From positions 62,001 through 126,000 of the forward strand of contig CAVPHY010000001.1 of the NCBI GenBank assembly GCA_963704855.1: a stretch of DNA of 64,000 bases, read 5' to 3'. The DNA comes from SZUA-36 sp963704855. Its GTDB lineage: Bacteria > Pseudomonadota > Gammaproteobacteria > Xanthomonadales > SZUA-36. The notes beneath the pieces were generated by a model that worked only from the letters and a program-made list of their open reading frames with translations, was not told the origin of the DNA and did no database searches. How positions within the stretch are numbered: position 1 is the first letter of the stretch; the number at the start of each line of letters is the position of its first letter. The position numbers and the translations under genes were made by a program. Below are positions 46,401-55,433 of the stretch, piece by piece.

Positions 46401-47221
46401 AACGAACTTCGGTAAAAAAGTGGGCATCCGGTGTGCGTGTCTGCGGTACGTTGGAGCCCCAGGCAATGATGTAATTGGAGTTGTACCAATCGGCACTTTC
46501 CGGGACATCGGTCTGCTCACCCCAAGTCTGCGGTGAACTTGGAGGTAGATCACAATACCAGTCGTAAAAGCTCATGCAGGTGCCGCCAATCAGCGACAGG
46601 TAGCGCGAACCACCGGCATAGGAGACCATGGACATGGCTGGAATCGGTGAAAACCCGATCACACGATCCGGTCCATAGGTCTTGGCGGTGTAAATATTCG
46701 AGGCTGCAATAATCTCGTTCACCTCATCCCAGTCACCGCGGACCATTCCACCCAGACCGCGCGCAGCCTTGTAGGCCCTGGCGGTCTCTTTATCCTCGAC
46801 AAGGTGTTGCCATGCCAATACCGGATCACCGTGCTGTTGTTTCAGACGCACGGTAGGATTTCAATAACTGGCTGCGGATCATCGGGTATTTCAGACGCGC
46901 TGAGCTATACAGATACCAGGAATAACTGGCGCCGCGTGAACAACCACGGGGTTCGTGGTTGGGCAGATCAGGTCTTGTTCGCGGATAGTCGGTTTGCTGG
47001 GTTTCCCAGGTAACCAGGCCGCCCTTGACATAGATTTTCCAGCTACACGAACCGGTGCAGTTCACACCGTGGGTTGAGCGCACGACCTTGTCATGCGACC
47101 AGCGCCCGCGGTAGGCACGCTCCCAGTCGCGGGGTTCATTGGTGGTAATACCATGCCCATCGGAAAATTTTTCAGGCTTTTCCCTGGTGAAATAGGTCAG
47201 GTTGTCGAGAAAGTGACTCAT
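43465..47221 (-). CDS. narG: Respiratory nitrate reductase alpha subunit, frame broken by one extra base
   Basis: The catalytic bis-MGD subunit, about 1250 residues when joined. The first part has the FS0 ligands His51, Cys55, Cys59 and Cys94 (STHGVNCTGSCSWKIY and RGCSRGASYSW). A stop follows near 46826 because of one extra base near 46852; removing it gives SYRALKQQHGDPVLAW, the expected sequence. The molybdenum aspartate lies in ESADWYNSNYIIAWG. All later motifs are intact (DFRMSTTCVYSDIVLPSSTW, SRGGPCVWMSEIDAAKI). The joined length matches E. coli NarG. It is the third gene of the operon. Confidence 0.95.
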
Positions 47222-47236
47222 AGCTTGCTCCGGGAA

Positions 47237-48844
47237 TCAGGGATTGTGGAATTCCGCGCCTTTGCGCAGATAGAACCACCAGTTGATTACAATACAGACA
47301 CCGTAAAAGGCGGCAAAACCGTACAGTGCGTTTTCCGGTGTCGTCGCCTTGATTTGTTCACCGAAAACCTGCGGGATATAGAAGGCGCCATAGGCTGCTA
47401 TTGCCGAAGTCCAGCCAAGGACCGGGCCGGCCTGTTCCTTGTTGAAAACCTGGGAGATCGTACGGAAGGTGGATCCGTTACCGATACCGGTTGCCGCGAA
47501 CAGCACCAGGAATAGCAGCAGGAAGGGCACAAAATATTGTTCAGGTGTTGCCGATGCATACGCCACCTTGAGGTAATAGGCCACACCCAGTGCACTGAAT
47601 AGCATTACGAAGGAGATGATCTGGGTTACCTTGGCGCCACCCATCTTGTCGGAAACCATGCCACCCAACGGCCGGATCAGGGCGCCGATAAACGCACCCA
47701 TCCAGGCATACATCAGGGCCGATGGACCATTGGGATTGACCAGGTCATGCGTCATGACGCCGTCAACCATGAGGTGCTGATAACCGAACACCACCTTGAT
47801 CGCCAGTGCGAAGGCGGCGGCATAGCCGATGAACGAACCGAAGGTCATGGTGTAGATAACTGTCATGACCCAGGTGTGCTTGTTATTGAAAATCTGGTAC
47901 TGGCGCTTCAGGTTTGTACCCACGCCGCCGGGGATCATCCTGAGCATGAAAACGGTCGCAATGACCACCAGCAGCAATACGATCTCCTTGGGTACGTTAA
48001 AGCCGGAACCACTGGTATCTGCCGGCATCATCAGCCACAGACCGCTGCCGGCCGTAACCAGGGCAATCAGCAGCATAAATGTGATTATCGCGAAAGAGGA
48101 AAACGGGTTACCCACATTCGGTGATACATGCTCGTCACGGATATTGTTCATTCCGAACCAGCCCAAAAAGGCCAGCGGAACAAGGAATAACAACCAGACA
48201 AAACCAGCGTTATGTAAAAAGGTTTCGGTACCGGCTGGAATCTTGCCGATCAGCGTGCCGCTTGCAGTTTGCAAGGTCATGGACGTGCCACCGAACAAAC
48301 CGAATGTCATGCTCAGAGGAACCAGGATTTGCATCGTGGTCACACCAAAATTACCCAGGCCGGCATTCAGACCAAGCGCCAGGCCCTGCTGTTTCTTGGG
48401 GTAGAAAAAGCTGATATTTGACATGGATGACGCAAAATTGCCGCCACCGATACCGGACAGCAATGCCAATAACTGGAATTGCCAGAAGGGTGTATTCGGA
48501 TCCTGCAGTGCGATACCGGTACCTGCCGCCGGGATCATCAACAAGGCCGTTGTGAAAAATATGGTGTTACGGCCACCTGCAATCCGGATAAAGAACGTAC
48601 TCGGAATGCGCAGCGTTGCGCCGGACAAACCGGCAATGGCCGCCAGCGAAAACAACTCGGACTTCGCATACGGAAACCCGAGGTTCAGCATCTGCACCGT
48701 GATAATGCCCCAGTACAACCAGACTGCAAAGCCGCACAACAGGCTGGGAATGGAAATCCACAGATTCCGGGTCGCGATAGCTTTGCCTGATTCGGCCCAC
48801 TGCTTTTCGTCTTCCGGATTCCAATTTTGAATATCTTTAGCCAT
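47237..48844 (-). CDS. narK: NarK-type nitrate/nitrite transporter
   Basis: A 535-residue major facilitator protein with 12 predicted helices. The nitrate signatures are GIGGGNFASSMSNISFFYPK near residue 145 and ATGIGNGSTFRTISQVF in the second half. The N-terminal cytoplasmic EDEKQWAESGKAIATRNLW is found in NarK2-type nitrate/nitrite exchangers. It lies between the fused NarK and narG. The intracellular nitrate site of NarG needs such a transporter. Confidence 0.93.
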   Translation of the reverse strand: MAKDIQNWNPEDEKQWAESGKAIATRNLWISIPSLLCGFAVWLYWGIITVQMLNLGFPYAKSELFSLAAIAGLSGATLRIPSTFFIRIAGGRNTIFFTTALLMIPAAGTGIALQDPNTPFWQFQLLALLSGIGGGNFASSMSNISFFYPKKQQGLALGLNAGLGNFGVTTMQILVPLSMTFGLFGGTSMTLQTASGTLIGKIPAGTETFLHNAGFVWLLFLVPLAFLGWFGMNNIRDEHVSPNVGNPFSSFAIITFMLLIALVTAGSGLWLMMPADTSGSGFNVPKEIVLLLVVIATVFMLRMIPGGVGTNLKRQYQIFNNKHTWVMTVIYTMTFGSFIGYAAAFALAIKVVFGYQHLMVDGVMTHDLVNPNGPSALMYAWMGAFIGALIRPLGGMVSDKMGGAKVTQIISFVMLFSALGVAYYLKVAYASATPEQYFVPFLLLFLVLFAATGIGNGSTFRTISQVFNKEQAGPVLGWTSAIAAYGAFYIPQVFGEQIKATTPENALYGFAAFYGVCIVINWWFYLRKGAEFHNP

Positions 48845-48932
48845 AACGTTCTCCTGACCTTATTTATGTTCGTTCTGTTTAGATCTTTTCCAAAAGAGCG
48901 CGCGGCTCCTCACATATTTCATTCGCAACCTG

Positions 48933-51643
48933 TCAGTCGCAGTTCACTTCCGCATCCTTGCGCCGGTAGAACCACCAGGTTGCCAGCACACAACTCAGGT
49001 AAAACACGCTGAATACACTGATAGCGAGATGGGCTGAACCCGTTGCCTGGATGGATGTTGCGACAAACGCCGGTATGAAAAACAGGCCCAACGCGGCGAT
49101 GGCGCTGGTGAAGCCCAGTGCGACCGATGCTTCGACGGCACCGGCAGCCTCAGCTGCATCGATGGCAGACTGATCCTTGCCGTCAACGGCCCGTACATGC
49201 AGCTTCCGGAAAACGGACGGGAGGATGTGGAACACCGAACCATTGCCGATGCCTGCCGTGATGAACAGCAGCATGAAAGCCATGAAGAAACCGGTGACGT
49301 CGGTGCTACCGGCAGATGGCAGGCTCATCAATAGCCCACACTCCGGCCAGGAACATGACCGCGAAATTCCAGCTGGTGACCCTGGCGCCGCCTGAACGGT
49401 CAGACAGCCAGCCACCGAGCGGCCGTATCAGGGCGCCCGCCAACGGTCCGGTCCAGGCCCACTTCAAAGCGCCGGATTCCGGGAACAAAACGGCCAGCAA
49501 TATCGGGAAGGCTGCAGCGAACCCGATGAAAGAACCAAAGGTGCCGGTATAGAGCCAGCTCAGAACCCATGCGTGCTTCCGTCCAAAAATCGCGGTTTTC
49601 TCGGCGTAGGTTTCCTGTACACCGCGCAGGTTGTTTTGCCAGAGAGCCGTGGCGAGGGTCGCGAGAAGAATAAACGGAATCCAGATCAGACCGGCGTTTT
49701 GCAGCCAGACCTGGCTCGTGACACCACCTATCTCGTAGGTCTGTGGCGAGCCACCCTTGAAGGCCAGCGCTCCGCTGAAAATCACCAGAGGTACAACCGC
49801 CTGCATGACACCGACACCGAGGTTACCGATACCGGCATTCCACCCCAGGGCTGTACCCAGTGTCCTCTTCGGGAAGAAGAAACTGATATTGGCCATGCTG
49901 GCAGAGAAGTTACCGCCACCCAGGCCGCATAAGAGCGCGATGATGACGAATACGACGTAACTCGTATCGGGGTTCTGTACTGCGACAGCCATCCACAAGG
50001 TCGGGACGAGCAGGGTCAGCGTGCTGAATATCGTAAAGTTGCGACCACCGAAGATCGGCACGACAAACGAGTAAAGAAGTCTGAAAGCAGCACCGGAAAG
50101 ACCGGGGATAGCAGCCAGCCAGAAAAGCTCGCCAGTGGTGAACTGGAAACCAATTCGCGGTAGTTCGACGACCACGACGCTCCAGACGACCCAAACCGCG
50201 AAGGACAGGAACAACGGCGGCATGGAAAAGATCAGGTTGCGTATTGCAATGGCCTTTCCGCCTTTCTGCCAGAATTCCTCGTCGTCCGGGCGCCAGTTGC
50301 TGATCCAGCGACCGGCTGTGGCGATCGGCCGTGCCAGTTCTTCCTGGACCAGTTGTTCGCGCAGACCAGGGCGTCTTCGCCAGGACTTCTTCACGCTCGC
50401 CACGTTCCGCCATCCAGGTCCAGATCATCACACCGGCGAGCACACCGAACATCAGCATGAATGTCGTGCTGCGCACACCGGTTGCATCGACCGCGATACC
50501 AAACAGGATCGGCAGCGTAAAACCACCCAATCCGCCGATAACACCGACCAGGCCGCCGACCGGACCCATGTTGCCGGAATAGTGATCCGCAAGACTGCGG
50601 TAGACACTGGCCTTACCAATGCCCTGGGCAATACCAACAACAAATGCCAGTGCCGTGAACATTACAACACCCGTTGCAATATTAAATGTCAGGTCCTCAT
50701 TGATCCTGTGGATGGTGACGGAGGTCGGCGGGTAGGACATAAAGAACAGGCAGATGATACAAATCCAGAATACCCACCAGGTGACTGTGTCACCGCCAAA
50801 TTTATCGGAAATCCAGCCACCAAGAGCGCGGATAACACCGGAGGGCAATACAAAGATCAATGAGATCAAAGCGGCCTGTTTCAGGGTCAGACCATATTCC
50901 GCCATGTAGTATTTGGGCAGCCATAAAGACAGGGCCACGAAGCCGCCGAACACGAAGTAGTAGGCAAGACCATAACGCCAGACCCGGGTTTCAGTCAGCG
51001 CCTTGAACTGATCACCGAGTGAAGGAAAGCTGGCGTTCTTCTGACGTTCCTCATACTGGGGATCCGGATAGGTAAAAATCAGGAAGATGAAAGCCATCAC
51101 CAGCATGGCTACCGAGTAGATAACTGGCACCGATCGCCAGCCCATGGCCACGATAATCAAGGGTGCGACAAATATATTCAGTGCCGCACCCGCGTTACCG
51201 GCACCAAATATACCCATTGCGAATCCCTGCTGTTTTTTTCCAAACCAGGCAGACGTGTATGCGATACCAATGGCGAAAGATCCACCGGCCAGGCCGATAC
51301 ACAGACCGATAACAAGGTATTGCCAGAGTTGATCGGCAAAGTGCAGTCCGTAGGTTGCAATCGCAACCAGCACCATCTGTATAAAATAAACGCGACGTCC
51401 GCCAAACCGGTCGGTCAGAATGCCAAGCGGCAAGCGCACCAGCGAACCGGTCAGAATGGGTGTGGCAATCAGCAGACCGAACTCGGTCTCACTTAAACCC
51501 AGTTCAGCCTTGATCTTGATTCCGATAACAGAAAACATGGTCCACACGGCAAAGTTGATCGTGAAAGCCAGCGTGTTCATGCTGAGGACGGAGATTTGTT
51601 TCTTCTTATCGAATGTGTATTCGGTGGGGTTTGTGGCCATCAA
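48933..51643 (-). CDS. narK: NarK1-NarK2 fused nitrate transporter, frame broken by two extra bases
   Basis: Joining three open frames gives a protein of about 900 residues with two MFS halves. The first half (MATNPTEYTFDKKKQISVL, GLLIATPILTGSLVRLPLGI) is a NarK1-type proton/nitrate symporter. The second (NWRPDDEEFWQKGGKAIAIRNL, GLGGGNFSASMANISFFFPK) is NarK2-like. Breaks lie near 50375 (in the linker KTP/GLREQLVQEEL) and near 49335 (FLAGVW to LLMSLPSAG), each fixed by removing one base. Such fusions are known in Paracoccus and other denitrifiers. It is the first gene of the nar operon. Confidence 0.85.
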
Positions 51644-51753
51644 TATTTACCTGCATTTATTGAATTTAAGACTTCTCTATAGCCTTGTGCTTTGAGTCGC
51701 ACCTGCGAGAAAAGGAGCAAGCTCTATCACGGCGCTAACATAGTGCTATCTCA

Positions 51754-51799
51754 ATAGATTGTCAAGTCTATAGATGATAAATTCCATAGATTGTTATCT
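51754..51799. promoter_or_regulatory. Candidate Rrf2-type operator between narK and the Rrf2 gene
   Basis: The divergent gap holds ATAGATTG-tc-AAGTCTAT (51754-51771), an 18-base dyad, and a second ATAGATTGTTATCT (51786-51799). The spacing and AT-rich arms resemble operators of Rrf2 regulators such as IscR/NsrR. It is the natural place for the neighbouring regulator to control nar and itself. Confidence 0.4.
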
Positions 51800-51851
51800 C
51801 CATTGAAATATGAGAAAGTGTGCTCGGAAAACCAGCGGGAAAACGTTAAAA

Positions 51852-52250
51852 ATGTATCTGAGCAGGCCGGCCGAATATGCCCTTAGAGCCATGACTTACC
51901 TGGCGCGTCAGGAACCTGGCAAAAGGATTCTGACACGCGATCTCGCAGTGGCCATCAACGTTCCAGCGCCTTTTCTTTCAAAGATCATGCGAAGGCTGAC
52001 GGCTGACGGTATTCTGGATGCAAAAAAAGGACACCACGGTGGTTTTGTACTTGCCAGGCCACCTGGCGAGGTCAGGTTTATCGATATTCTCAGGGCAGTG
52101 GATTTTGAACCAACCGCTGATCACTGCCTGTTTGGCCTGGGCAACTGCGATACGCAAAACCCCTGTCCGCTGCATTCCGAATGGAGCATTCTTAAAGGGC
52201 AGATTGAAAATTGGGCCCGGTCGCATACTTTGGGGGATTCGTTGAAATAG
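51852..52250 (+). CDS. Rrf2-family iron-sulfur regulator, divergent from the nar operon
   Basis: A 132-residue Rrf2 regulator when started at ATG 51852 (MYLSRPAEYALRAMTYLAR). The wing reads KKGHHGGFVLARP. Three cysteines follow in the order CLFGLGNC...PCPLHSEW, the usual cluster-binding pattern. It probably holds a [2Fe-2S] or [4Fe-4S] cluster sensing oxygen, nitric oxide or redox state, and controls the nar genes that point away from it. This is unlike the cysteine-free Rrf2 protein at 22.0 kb. Confidence 0.87.
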   Translation: MYLSRPAEYALRAMTYLARQEPGKRILTRDLAVAINVPAPFLSKIMRRLTADGILDAKKGHHGGFVLARPPGEVRFIDILRAVDFEPTADHCLFGLGNCDTQNPCPLHSEWSILKGQIENWARSHTLGDSLK

Positions 52251-52272
52251 AATCACGGGTATTTTGGGTACT

Positions 52273-52337
52273 GGTCAGTCATAAAAAAAGCCACCGCGAG
52301 GGTGGCTTTTTTTATGATTGGCTGGGGGGGAGGGATT
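52273..52337. repeat. 65-bp direct repeat, copy 1 (terminator plus tRNA-Gln 3' end)
   Basis: This stretch is identical to 52469-52533. It carries the terminator stem GCCACC-gcga-GGGTGGC with A7/T7 flanks and the last 23 bases of the tRNA-Gln gene (on the minus strand), then diverges. Copy 1 can end the Rrf2 transcript on the plus strand. The 131 bases between copies have a TTCAAACCCCCGC stretch (52417-52429) that resembles the tRNA T arm and an AAGATTCG/CGAATCTT hairpin, but no gene. Confidence 0.85.
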
Positions 52338-52468
52338 ACTCGGGCTATCCCTGCCCTCGCCCTTCGGGTTCGCTGCGCTACGCGCAGTCTCATGAAGATT
52401 CGCTCCCGGCGAATCTTTCAAACCCCCGCCGAGCTACGCTCGACAGGACTGCTCTTACCTTCCCCCGC

Positions 52469-52533
52469 GGTCAGTCATAAAAAAAGCCACCGCGAGGGTG
52501 GCTTTTTTTATGATTGGCTGGGGGGGAGGGATT
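52469..52533. repeat. 65-bp direct repeat, copy 2 (true tRNA-Gln 3' end and terminator)
   Basis: The second copy includes the 3' end of the intact tRNA-Gln gene. The two copies are exactly 196 bases apart, start to start. Confidence 0.85.
52477..52511 (-). terminator. Terminator of the rplM-rpsI-tRNA-Gln unit
   Basis: A7-GCCACC-gcga-GGGTGGC-T7 lies directly after the tRNA 3' end on the minus strand. The stem with U tract is a standard intrinsic terminator and is duplicated at 52281-52315. Confidence 0.85.
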
Positions 52534-52588
52534 CGAACCCCCGCTGGCGGAGTCAGAGTCCGCAGTCCTACCACTAGACGACCCCCCA
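52515..52588 (-). tRNA. tRNA-Gln (anticodon CUG)
   Basis: On the minus strand a 74-base cloverleaf starts TGGGGGGTCGTC and ends with discriminator G and encoded CCA. The anticodon stem GCGGA/TCCGC encloses the loop CTCTGAC, giving anticodon CTG for CAG codons. The T arm is GCGGGGG-TTCGAAT-CCC. The U1-A72 pair and G73 are tRNA-Gln identity elements. It begins 17 bases after the rpsI stop on the same strand, so it may be processed from the ribosomal protein mRNA. Confidence 0.93.
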
Positions 52589-52605
52589 GGAAACCTGGGT
52601 GGATA

Positions 52606-52998
52606 TTAACGTTTGGAGTACTGCGTTGCCTTGCGTGCTTTGTGCAGGCCGACTTTCTTACGTTCGACTTCACGTGCATCGCGGGTTACAAACCCCGCTT
52701 TACGCAACGGGCTGCGCAGTTCACCGTCATATTCCATCAATGCACGGCTCAGACCCAGGCGGATAGCACCGGCCTGGCCGGAGATACCGCCGCCTTCGAC
52801 GGTGCAGTTGATGTCAAACTGGTCGGTCATTTCCAGCTTTTCAAGGGGCTGGCGGACGATCATGACCGCAGTTTCGCGTCCGAAAAACTCATCGATGGGG
52901 CGGTTATTGATGGTGATGTCGCCCTTGCCTTTGCTCAGGAAAACCCGCGCCGTTGAAGATTTGCGCCGTCCGGTGCCGTAATACTGTTCAGTTGCCAT
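52606..52998 (-). CDS. rpsI: 30S ribosomal protein S9
   Basis: A 130-residue protein beginning ATEQYYGTGRRKSSTARVFL and ending with the basic tail KKVGLHKARKATQYSKR whose last arginine contacts P-site tRNA. The GGGISGQAGAIRLGLSRAL stretch is the S9 signature. It follows rplM by 26 bases, the universal pair. Confidence 0.98.
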   Translation of the reverse strand: MATEQYYGTGRRKSSTARVFLSKGKGDITINNRPIDEFFGRETAVMIVRQPLEKLEMTDQFDINCTVEGGGISGQAGAIRLGLSRALMEYDGELRSPLRKAGFVTRDAREVERKKVGLHKARKATQYSKR

Positions 52999-53024
52999 TT
53001 ATCTCTTATCCGTATTGTCGCGAA

Positions 53025-53453
53025 CTACAGCTCAAGCTGTGTCGGTTGCTGGGCTTCATGGGGATGTTCCGGGCCCGCATAAACATGCAGCTTGCGGAAC
53101 ATGGCACGACCCAATGGGTTTCTAGGCAACATGCCTTTAACTGCTTTTTGAAGCACACGCTCAGGATGCTGCTCCAGCAATTTACCCAGGCTGATAGATT
53201 TCAGGTTGCCGATATAACCGGTATGATGATGATACATTTTGTCATCGAGCTTCTTGCCGGTTACCTTAATTTTTTCCGCATTGATCACAACCATGTGATC
53301 ACCTGTGTCCATGTTCGGAGTGAACTCAGGCTTATGCTTGCCACGCAGACGGAATGCCAGTTCGGTGGCCAGTCTGCCGAGAGTTTTGTCAGTCGCATCG
53401 ACTACACACCACTCGCGTTTAATCGTTGAGGGGGTCGCTGTAAAAGTCTTCAT
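53025..53453 (-). CDS. rplM: 50S ribosomal protein L13
   Basis: A 142-residue protein with the conserved start MKTFTATPSTIKREWCVVDA and the central GDHMVVINAEKIKVTGKK. The C-terminal AVKGMLPRNPLGRAMFRKL is the family signature. It leads the rplM-rpsI unit. A leader-binding autoregulatory site is possible but not identified. Confidence 0.98.
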   Translation of the reverse strand: MKTFTATPSTIKREWCVVDATDKTLGRLATELAFRLRGKHKPEFTPNMDTGDHMVVINAEKIKVTGKKLDDKMYHHHTGYIGNLKSISLGKLLEQHPERVLQKAVKGMLPRNPLGRAMFRKLHVYAGPEHPHEAQQPTQLEL

Positions 53454-53564
53454 TTGTTACCGTTCTCTATAAATTACCCGAGTCATCGGGTGAAGGGCGG
53501 GAATTTTACTGGCTTAGCGCCCTATTATCAACCGTCAGGACGCTTATTTTTCCGGTTTTATGAC

Positions 53565-53894
53565 TCAGGGCTGCTGGCGAAGCATGAGTCGCTCAACCGG
53601 TTTACCATTTACGACATGACTGTTGATGATTTCCTCGATGTCTTCTTCATCGACATAGGTGTACCAGGTACCTTCCGGATACACCACGCAAACAGGCCCC
53701 GATTCGCATCGGTCGAGGCAGCCAGAGGTATTGATCCGAACCTGTCCCTGCCCCGATAAACCCAGTTTTTTTACCCGCTCCTTGGCATACTCACGCAAGG
53801 CGGCAGACCCACACTGATTGCAGGACGGACGCTCAGCGTCCGCCCCGCGATCATTGGTGCAAAAGAACAGGTGTCGTTGGAAATACTGGGACAT
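53565..53894 (-). CDS. Thioredoxin-like [2Fe-2S] ferredoxin
   Basis: A 109-residue protein with the cluster cysteines of thioredoxin-like ferredoxins: FFCTNDR near residue 12, SCNQCGS, and INTSGCLDRCESGPVCVVYP. The C-terminal NGKPVERL motif is typical. These proteins act as soluble electron carriers; the specific partner is unknown. It is a single gene between rplM and the DUF481 gene. Confidence 0.87.
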   Translation of the reverse strand: MSQYFQRHLFFCTNDRGADAERPSCNQCGSAALREYAKERVKKLGLSGQGQVRINTSGCLDRCESGPVCVVYPEGTWYTYVDEEDIEEIINSHVVNGKPVERLMLRQQP

Positions 53895-53926
53895 AGATTT
53901 ACAAGACTACATGAACCACTGACAAT

Positions 53927-54664
53927 TTAGAAATTGTAAACCAGGTTCGCGGTAGTAGTTGTGTCCGTTTTATCCAGTACGCCGACCGGTATCTCGCTGT
54001 TGTGGCGGTATTCCCAGCCAAGTTTCAGTGCAAAACGTTCGCTCATCGAAACCACCAGTCCCGTGTTGAACTGGGTGAATGTATTGTCAGAACCCGCTTC
54101 GACCAAAAGACGGTTGTTCCAGACGGTTGACGGTGTGATTGACCAGACATCGTCCAGCAGGAATCTGACCGATCATTTCGCTGTCTGGTTTCACCCGTAC
54201 TCGCCGTTTTCGGACTTCTTGTAACCAACACCGATTTCACCATTGAGTTCATGTTTCTCACTTTTCATCAGCCGACGGCCATAACCCGCGGTGATCGATT
54301 GTTGCGGGTCATAGGCGCCAAACTTGTCAGCGTCATAACGGTAAACACCAAATATGTAGCTCTTTTCATTGAGCTTGCGGTCAACCTGCCCTTCGGCCGT
54401 GTAGCGTTCGGCATCCTTGTCGCCATCCTTTGAAGAACTCAACGCGGTGCCACCGAGCCTGTAGCGCCAGTTCTCTGTTTCCTTGATAAATTCAAGACGG
54501 AGATTCAGCGATTGGGTATCTGTATTTCCGCTGGTGCTGACAAATCCAAATTCACCGACCCCGTTCCAGCTGGTGTCGAGTACTTCCGGTTCATCCTGTG
54601 CAATTGCATTGGTGGCGAACAAAAACAGGCCGCTCGCCATTATTAACTTGAGTATGTCACGCAT
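53927..54664 (-). CDS. DUF481 outer-membrane beta-barrel-like protein, frame broken by three extra bases
   Basis: A DUF481 (YdiY-type) protein with a signal peptide ending NAIAQ. Beta strands such as WNGVGEFGFVSTSGNTDTQS and VDRKLNEKSYIFGVYRYDAD are visible. The frame stops near 54191. Reading through with one base removed near 54197, 54187 and 54167 gives GETDSEMIGRFLLDDVWSI, and the tail continues to LVYNF and a stop at 53927, the usual C-terminal phenylalanine. The three insertions together keep the outer frame. Function unknown. Confidence 0.75.
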
Positions 54665-54777
54665 TTTCTTTCCTCCAAAGCTCTAAAAAGCCGGCGATTA
54701 TATACATCAAAGATGAGAATACCTACTATTTCCATATATAATTTACCTCTTTTAACAAACAGATCAGAGCAAAACCC

Positions 54778-55420
54778 ATGACACGAAGTTACTCCAGGCT
54801 CGACCATCTGATTATCAGTATCGACAATGCTTTACGTATGAGTTCGGGTGAAGCAGCCACGGCAAAACGTCCAAACCCGGCCACCGACGTCCCTGATGTG
54901 GTCATGGAAGATGCGCAGCGTCAGCATGCCGCCGGGTTGATGCGTATCAACCATGCAGGCGAAATCTGCGCCCAGGCACTTTATGCCGGCCAGGCTGCCA
55001 CCGCCCGCAACCCTGAAGTACAGGCGGAAATGCAGCAGGCGGCCGATGAGGAAATCGATCACCTGAGCTGGTGCAAGGAACGCCTGGATGAACTGGAAAG
55101 CCGACCCAGCCTGCTTGCTCCGCTTGTGGTATGCAGGTTCATTCGCGATCGGTGCGGCAGCAGGCCTTGCCGGTGACGGCTGGAGCCTCGGGTTTCTAAA
55201 GGAAACCGAGAACCAGGTCGAAGCACACCTCGCGAACCACATCACAAAACTACCCCCTGAAGACGCCCGCAGCCGTGCTATCCTGGATCAGATGAAGATT
55301 GATGAAGCCAAGCACGCTCAAATGGCTGAAAATTCGGGTGCGTTTGATTTGCCGGAACCCGTTCGTAAGTTAATGAAACTGACCGCAGGCGGCATGAAGG
55401 CGATTGCCTACAGATTGTAG
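54778..55420 (+). CDS. coq7: 2-polyprenyl-3-methyl-6-methoxy-1,4-benzoquinone monooxygenase Coq7, frame broken by one extra base
   Basis: A di-iron hydroxylase for C6 of the ubiquinone ring. The first part has RINHAGEICAQALYAGQA and the EXXH motif EEIDHLSW. One extra base near 55123 moves the frame; removing it gives APLWYAGSFAIGAAAG, and the second EXXH site DEAKHAQMAE and the end follow. Many gammaproteobacteria use Coq7 where E. coli uses UbiF. Together with ubiH and ubiI it completes the three ring hydroxylases. It is transcribed away from the DUF481 gene. Confidence 0.92.
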
Positions 55421-55433
55421 GGCGGGTAGCCCA

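Noticed and set aside
52338..52468. A second complete tRNA gene between the 65-bp repeats
   Set aside because: Only a T-arm-like stretch is present; no anticodon or acceptor stem can be folded.
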